A stretch of DNA of 64,000 bases. Source: Desulfobacula sp. Its GTDB lineage: Bacteria > Desulfobacterota > Desulfobacteria > Desulfobacterales > Desulfobacteraceae. Below the pieces are notes generated by a model. The model did no database searches and was not told the origin of the DNA. It worked only from the letters and a program-made list of their open reading frames with translations. The stretch is taken from positions 62,001 through 126,000 of the forward strand of contig JAMPXP010000014.1 in the NCBI GenBank assembly GCA_023701135.1, read 5' to 3'. Made by a program: the position numbers and the translations under genes. The first letter of the stretch is position 1, and each line of letters starts with the position of its first letter. This document shows, one piece after another, positions 60,662-64,000 of this stretch.

Positions 60662-60694
60662 GGACGGCGGAATGAAATCATCGTTTCGCCGTCC
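60662..60694 (+). terminator. Hairpin between the receptor and the second ABC set
   Basis: GGACGGCG (60662-60669) pairs with CGCCGTCC (60687-60694); the stem extends with further A-T and G-T pairs. No long T run follows. It may be a partial terminator or attenuator that sets different levels for the receptor and the second importer. Confidence 0.5.
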
Positions 60695-60715
60695 CGGACG
60701 GGAAAAGAATACAAT

Positions 60716-61831
60716 ATGACAAAATCAAGAATTTTATGGGCTGGCCTCGGGGTTCTGGTCTTTGCTTTTCTGATCCGGGTGTATCTGGTCCACGACTCCA
60801 AACAAGCCGGGGTCCAGGGCAAGACCCGGACCCTGACCGATATGAAGGGACGGACCATTGAGGTGACGGACCCTTTGAAACGGATCGCGCTTCTGGGCGG
60901 GCCCACGGGCCAGATTGCCTTTATCCTGGGGGTCCAGGACAGGCTTTGCGCCGTGACCAATACCCTGAAAATGTCCACCCTGGTCAGGGAAATGTATCCC
61001 AGGATCGCGGATCTGCCGGGGCCCAGGACCACTTCCGGCAGCATCAATATCGAAGAACTCATCAGCTCCCACCCGGATATTGCCGTTGCAGGAGATATTG
61101 ACGGCGGCATCGTCCTTGAAAAGACCCGGATCCCGGTGGCCATCCTGGAAGACAGCATGGGAGAGGGCCTTGTGGATATCAAAAAAGAAATCCGGTTTTA
61201 CGCCTATGTGTTCAATACCCCGGACCGGGCGGAAAAATATGCGGTTTTCCTGGACCGGATCACGGGTCTGGTCAGGGAAAGGACCCGGGATATCCCCGGA
61301 CATCTGAAGAAAAAAGTTTTCCAGGGCTATAATTCCAGCCACCTGGTGACCCTGGGCGGGGACACCTTTATGCAGGAGCATATTGAATTGGCCGGCTGCC
61401 TGAATGCCGCAGAAACCGTTACCACCCTGGGAACCCAGACCGGCCTTCATTCAGGGCTGGGAGAGGTTTCCATGGAACAGGTCCTGGACTGGAACCCGGA
61501 TATCCTGGTCATCAATTCCGGGAACCCGGAGGATTTATCTCAGGACCCCCAGTGGGAAAAAATCAAGGCGGTCCGGGATAAACAGATCTATTTCCAACCG
61601 GCCGGGATTTTTATTTTCAATCGCCCCACGGCCGAGTCGGCGGTCATTTTTCCCTTGTGGCTGGCATCCACGGCCTATCCGGAAAGGTTTCAGGATCTTT
61701 GTGTGAACTGCCTGGTCAAGGAATTTTACAAAGAGATCATCGGGTTTGACCTGAGCGAAGCCCAGGTCAGGGACATCCTTTCGGGGGCCTATGAATTGAA
61801 AATGATGAAGGGGATCAGCCATAAAGGATAA
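60716..61831 (+). CDS. Type II metal-chelate binding protein (set 2)
   Basis: 371 residues. The N-terminal hydrophobic stretch (ILWAGLGVLVFAFLIRVYLV) lacks a clear cleavage site and may be an uncleaved anchor. The standard start RTLTDMKGRTIEVTDPLKRIAL, and INIEELISSHPDIAVAGD, VSMEQVLDWNPDILVINSG are clear. It differs considerably from the set 1 protein, suggesting a different or broader ligand. It ends just within a possible non-ATG start of the permease gene. Confidence 0.85.
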   Translation: MTKSRILWAGLGVLVFAFLIRVYLVHDSKQAGVQGKTRTLTDMKGRTIEVTDPLKRIALLGGPTGQIAFILGVQDRLCAVTNTLKMSTLVREMYPRIADLPGPRTTSGSINIEELISSHPDIAVAGDIDGGIVLEKTRIPVAILEDSMGEGLVDIKKEIRFYAYVFNTPDRAEKYAVFLDRITGLVRERTRDIPGHLKKKVFQGYNSSHLVTLGGDTFMQEHIELAGCLNAAETVTTLGTQTGLHSGLGEVSMEQVLDWNPDILVINSGNPEDLSQDPQWEKIKAVRDKQIYFQPAGIFIFNRPTAESAVIFPLWLASTAYPERFQDLCVNCLVKEFYKEIIGFDLSEAQVRDILSGAYELKMMKGISHKG

Positions 61832-61910
61832 ACCCATTCATATCCAGGGAAGATCCAACCGGTTTTCACCCGAGACCTGGATCAGGATTTTTACGGCCGT
61901 TCTTGTCCTG

Positions 61911-62864
61911 GTGGTGCTTGCGTCCCTATGCCTGGGCCGGGTGACCATCCCTTTTTTCCAGACCCTGAAAATCCTGTTTTCGCCGGTCCTGTCCCTGGAC
62001 CCGGACTGGTCCGAGACCACCTATTCCGTGGTCATGGATGTGAGACTGCCCCGGATTCTGGCCGGACTCCTGGTGGGGGCGGCGCTTTCCATATCCGGCG
62101 CCTCCTTTCAGGGCGTTTTCCAGAATCCCCTGGTGAGCCCCCATATTCTGGGGGTGGCGGCCGGGGCAGGGTTCGGCGCAGCCCTGGCCATTCTTTTCTT
62201 TGACAATATCTGGATGATTCATCTCATTTCATTTTTATTCGGCCTTGCCTCCGTGGCCATGACCTATGCCCTGTCCCGGGTCTATAAGATGACCCCGGTA
62301 CTCATGTTGGTCCTGTCCGGTATCGTGGTGGGCTCCCTTTTCTCGGCCCTGACCTCGCTGCTGAAATATATGGCCGACCCCATGAACAAGATGCCGGCCA
62401 TTGTGTTCTGGCTCCTGGGGTCCTTGAACCATGTGTCGTTTAAAAATCTTTTGATCACCCTGCCCATATTTCTATCCTGCATGGCCGTGCTGCTTCTGGT
62501 CCGGTGGCGGATCAACCTTTTGTCCATGGGCGAAGAAGACGCCCGGTCCCTGGGCATCAACACCGAGGCCTTAAAGGCCGTCATCATACTCAGCGCCACC
62601 ATTGCAACGGCCTCGGCCGTCTGCATCAGCGGCATCATCGGCTGGATCGGCATCATGATCCCCCATATCGGGCGGCTCATCGTGGGGCCGGACCACAAAT
62701 ACCTGCTTCCCATTTCCATGGTCATCGGGGCCGCCTATCTTGTGGCTGTGGATACCATCGCCAGGACGGCCCTGACCACGGAAATCCCCATCGGCATCCT
62801 GACGGCGGTGTTCGGTGCCCCGGTCTTTGCCTTTTTGCTCAGAAAAAGCCAGAGGGCGTCCTGA
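61911..62864 (+). CDS. FecCD-family ABC permease (set 2), start codon uncertain
   Basis: At least 317 residues, with family motifs RLPRILAGLLVGAALSISGASFQG, NPLVSPHILGVAAG, EEDARSLGIN and IIGWIGIMIPHIGRL. The first conventional start is GTG at 61911, but that would cut into the first membrane helix, whose hydrophobic part continues upstream in frame (IRIFTAVLVLVVLASLCLG). In frame upstream to 61809 there is no ATG, GTG or TTG. An ATA at 61821 stands seven bases after AGGGG and would overlap the binding-protein gene by 11 bases. Real start is probably near 61821. Confidence 0.85.
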   Translation: MVLASLCLGRVTIPFFQTLKILFSPVLSLDPDWSETTYSVVMDVRLPRILAGLLVGAALSISGASFQGVFQNPLVSPHILGVAAGAGFGAALAILFFDNIWMIHLISFLFGLASVAMTYALSRVYKMTPVLMLVLSGIVVGSLFSALTSLLKYMADPMNKMPAIVFWLLGSLNHVSFKNLLITLPIFLSCMAVLLLVRWRINLLSMGEEDARSLGINTEALKAVIILSATIATASAVCISGIIGWIGIMIPHIGRLIVGPDHKYLLPISMVIGAAYLVAVDTIARTALTTEIPIGILTAVFGAPVFAFLLRKSQRAS

Positions 62865-62866
62865 AC

Positions 62867-63685
62867 ATGGCCGGCCGGGTGGACATCAGGGATCTTTCCT
62901 TCGGGTATACGGACAAAGCGGAAGATATCATTTTTTCAGGCATCCGTTTCAGCCTGGAGCCGGGGGAGGTTTTCTGTCTTCTGGGGCCCAACGGCTCGGG
63001 AAAATCAACCCTGCTCAAATGCATCTCACGGGTGCTGACCCCGGCCTCGGGCAGCGTGGCCATTGACGGAGAAAATCTGAACACCATGAGTCCGGCCAAG
63101 ATCGCCGGGAAACTGGGATATGTTCCCCAGAGCCTGGTTTCCGCCTTTCCCTTCACCGTGGAAGAAATCGTGGTCATGGGAAGGGCCTCTCGCATCAGCA
63201 TGATCTCTTCCCCGTCAAAACAGGACAGGGACAAGGCTTGGGAGTCCATGGAAAAAATCGGCATTGACCACCTGGCCCGGCGGCCCTGCAACCGCCTGTC
63301 CGGCGGGGAATGGCAACTGGTCCTCATTGCCAGGGCCCTGACCCAGTCCCCCCGGGTCCTGCTCCTGGATGAGCCCACCTCCCACCTGGATCTGGGCAAC
63401 CAGGTGAAAATCCTGGAAAAGGTGGGCAGCCTGTCCCGGGACGGCATCACCATCATCATGGCCTCCCATTTCCCGGACCACGCCTTTTTGCATGCAGACC
63501 AGGTCGGGATTCTCAAGAACCGGTCCATGGCGGTCTCGGGAAAGCCGGACCAGGTCCTCACCGAGGAGGTCCTGTTTTCAACCTATGGGATCCGTATCCG
63601 GGTCATCGAGGTTTTGGATGGGATCGACCGGAAAATCTGCGTCCCGGTGCTGAAAATGAATGAAAGCAGGGGAGAAAATCCATGA
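62867..63685 (+). CDS. FepC/FecE-type ABC ATPase (set 2)
   Basis: 272 residues from the ATG at 62867, 2 bases after the permease stop. The upstream open frame is a shadow of the permease. Walker A GPNGSGKST near residue 44, Q-loop YVPQS, signature LSGGEWQLVLIARALTQ, Walker B LLLDEPTSHLD, H-loop ASHF. The Trp in the signature (GGEWQ) differs from the usual R. Its stop overlaps the start of the third binding protein by 4 bases. Confidence 0.92.
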   Translation: MAGRVDIRDLSFGYTDKAEDIIFSGIRFSLEPGEVFCLLGPNGSGKSTLLKCISRVLTPASGSVAIDGENLNTMSPAKIAGKLGYVPQSLVSAFPFTVEEIVVMGRASRISMISSPSKQDRDKAWESMEKIGIDHLARRPCNRLSGGEWQLVLIARALTQSPRVLLLDEPTSHLDLGNQVKILEKVGSLSRDGITIIMASHFPDHAFLHADQVGILKNRSMAVSGKPDQVLTEEVLFSTYGIRIRVIEVLDGIDRKICVPVLKMNESRGENP

Positions 63686-64000
63686 GCCTCATCCGAAAAC
63701 TGATATTTCTCGTCCTGGTTTCCGGGATGGCCGCTGTTTCCCATTCTTCCGCCGCCGTCTCCCTGACGGATGCGGCGGGAAAGTCCCATGCCTTTGACCG
63801 GTTGCCGGAACGGCTGGTGGTGGTGGGCGCGGCCCCCTTTATTCCCCTTCACATGCTCTATCTGTTTGAAGAAGCCAAGGACCGCCTCAAAGGCTTTGAG
63901 GTCAAGGTCAAAAAAAGCGATGAATTCTTAGACCTGGTGGACCCGGAAATCTCCCGGAAACAGGGGTTGGATTCCAATCCCGGCCCTGAATCTGTGGCAG
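63682..64000 (+). CDS. Third type II periplasmic binding protein, N-terminal part (runs off the window)
   Basis: Starts at ATG 63682, overlapping the ATPase stop, with GGAG upstream. It is open to the window end (about 106 codons). Signal peptide LIFLVLVSGMAAVSHSSAA, then VSLTDAAGKSHAFDRLPERLVVVG, the usual start of the FecB/BtuF class. LHMLYLFEEAKDRLKGFEV fits the next helix of the family. It is a third binding protein in the same island, which implies several related ligands or a relay. Confidence 0.8.
   Translation, partial: MSLIRKLIFLVLVSGMAAVSHSSAAVSLTDAAGKSHAFDRLPERLVVVGAAPFIPLHMLYLFEEAKDRLKGFEVKVKKSDEFLDLVDPEISRKQGLDSNPGPESVA

Overview
The window looks like the chromosome of an anaerobic, Gram-negative, sulfate-reducing bacterium of the Desulfobacterota (Desulfobacteraceae-like). 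Evidence: a complete Tmc electron-transfer complex with a tetraheme type II cytochrome c3, a D. gigas-type molybdenum aldehyde oxidoreductase with identical iron-sulfur cysteine spacing, many 4Fe-4S/CCG proteins, flavoredoxin, DUF3786, and an outer-membrane TonB system. Coding DNA is moderately GC-rich and densely packed in operons. Intergenic regions and one small island (about 3.9-5.2 kb) are clearly richer in A+T. No rRNA, tRNA, CRISPR array or complete insertion sequence was seen.

Layout. 0-3.9 kb: end of a yejABEF peptide importer operon. 3.9-6.8 kb: accessory patch with a collapsed vapBC toxin-antitoxin remnant, a DUF1016/YhcG nuclease-like gene, a pRiA4b ORF3-like gene, DUF3786 and a YajD-type HNH protein. 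6.8-10.5 kb: methyltransferase-like protein, GNAT acetyltransferase, M20 peptidase, flavoredoxin and a small membrane protein. 10.5-13.2 kb: periplasmic Cache protein followed by a chemoreceptor. 13.3-17.5 kb: MacAB/Dev-like efflux operon with two separate FtsX-type permeases. 17.8-23.4 kb: a tmc operon in the order D-C-B-A behind a clear sigma-54 promoter, continuing into a receiver protein and a REC-PAS-histidine kinase. 23.5-25.6 kb: BaeSR-like two-component system. 25.7-30.0 kb: EF-hand protein; then dgkA, an LtaS/OpgB-like phosphoglycerol transferase and a secreted glycosidase-like protein. 30-36.4 kb: 4Fe-4S protein, DUF2179-type membrane protein, and a tesA-ybbA-ybbP cluster with an unknown kinase-like gene.

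36.5-45.7 kb is one long minus-strand operon: molybdo-aldehyde oxidoreductase, a multi-domain FAD/Fe-S/CCG oxidoreductase, a methyltransferase, a C_GCAxxG_C_C protein, a radical SAM protein and a PaaK-like CoA ligase. It matches the neighbourhood I recall as DVU_1553-1559 in Desulfovibrio vulgaris. 46-50.4 kb: a LysR regulator divergent from two aldehyde dehydrogenases (ALDH7-like and ALDH4-like) and a DUF2080 protein.

50.4-64 kb is the most interesting region. It is an apparently complete TonB-energised metal-chelate uptake island: a TiaS-like protein divergent from a DUF364 metal-chelation protein, a secreted protein with 18 DxNxDG repeats, ExbB-ExbD-TonB, a FecBCD-type ABC importer, a TonB-dependent receptor, a second ABC importer and the start of a third binding protein. 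Two promoter regions in this island share a nearly identical AT-rich element. Part of it (an exact 10-mer, plus a second shared block) recurs upstream of the molybdo-aldehyde oxidoreductase. This suggests common regulation, and possibly that the island imports molybdenum/tungsten or iron chelates needed by that enzyme.
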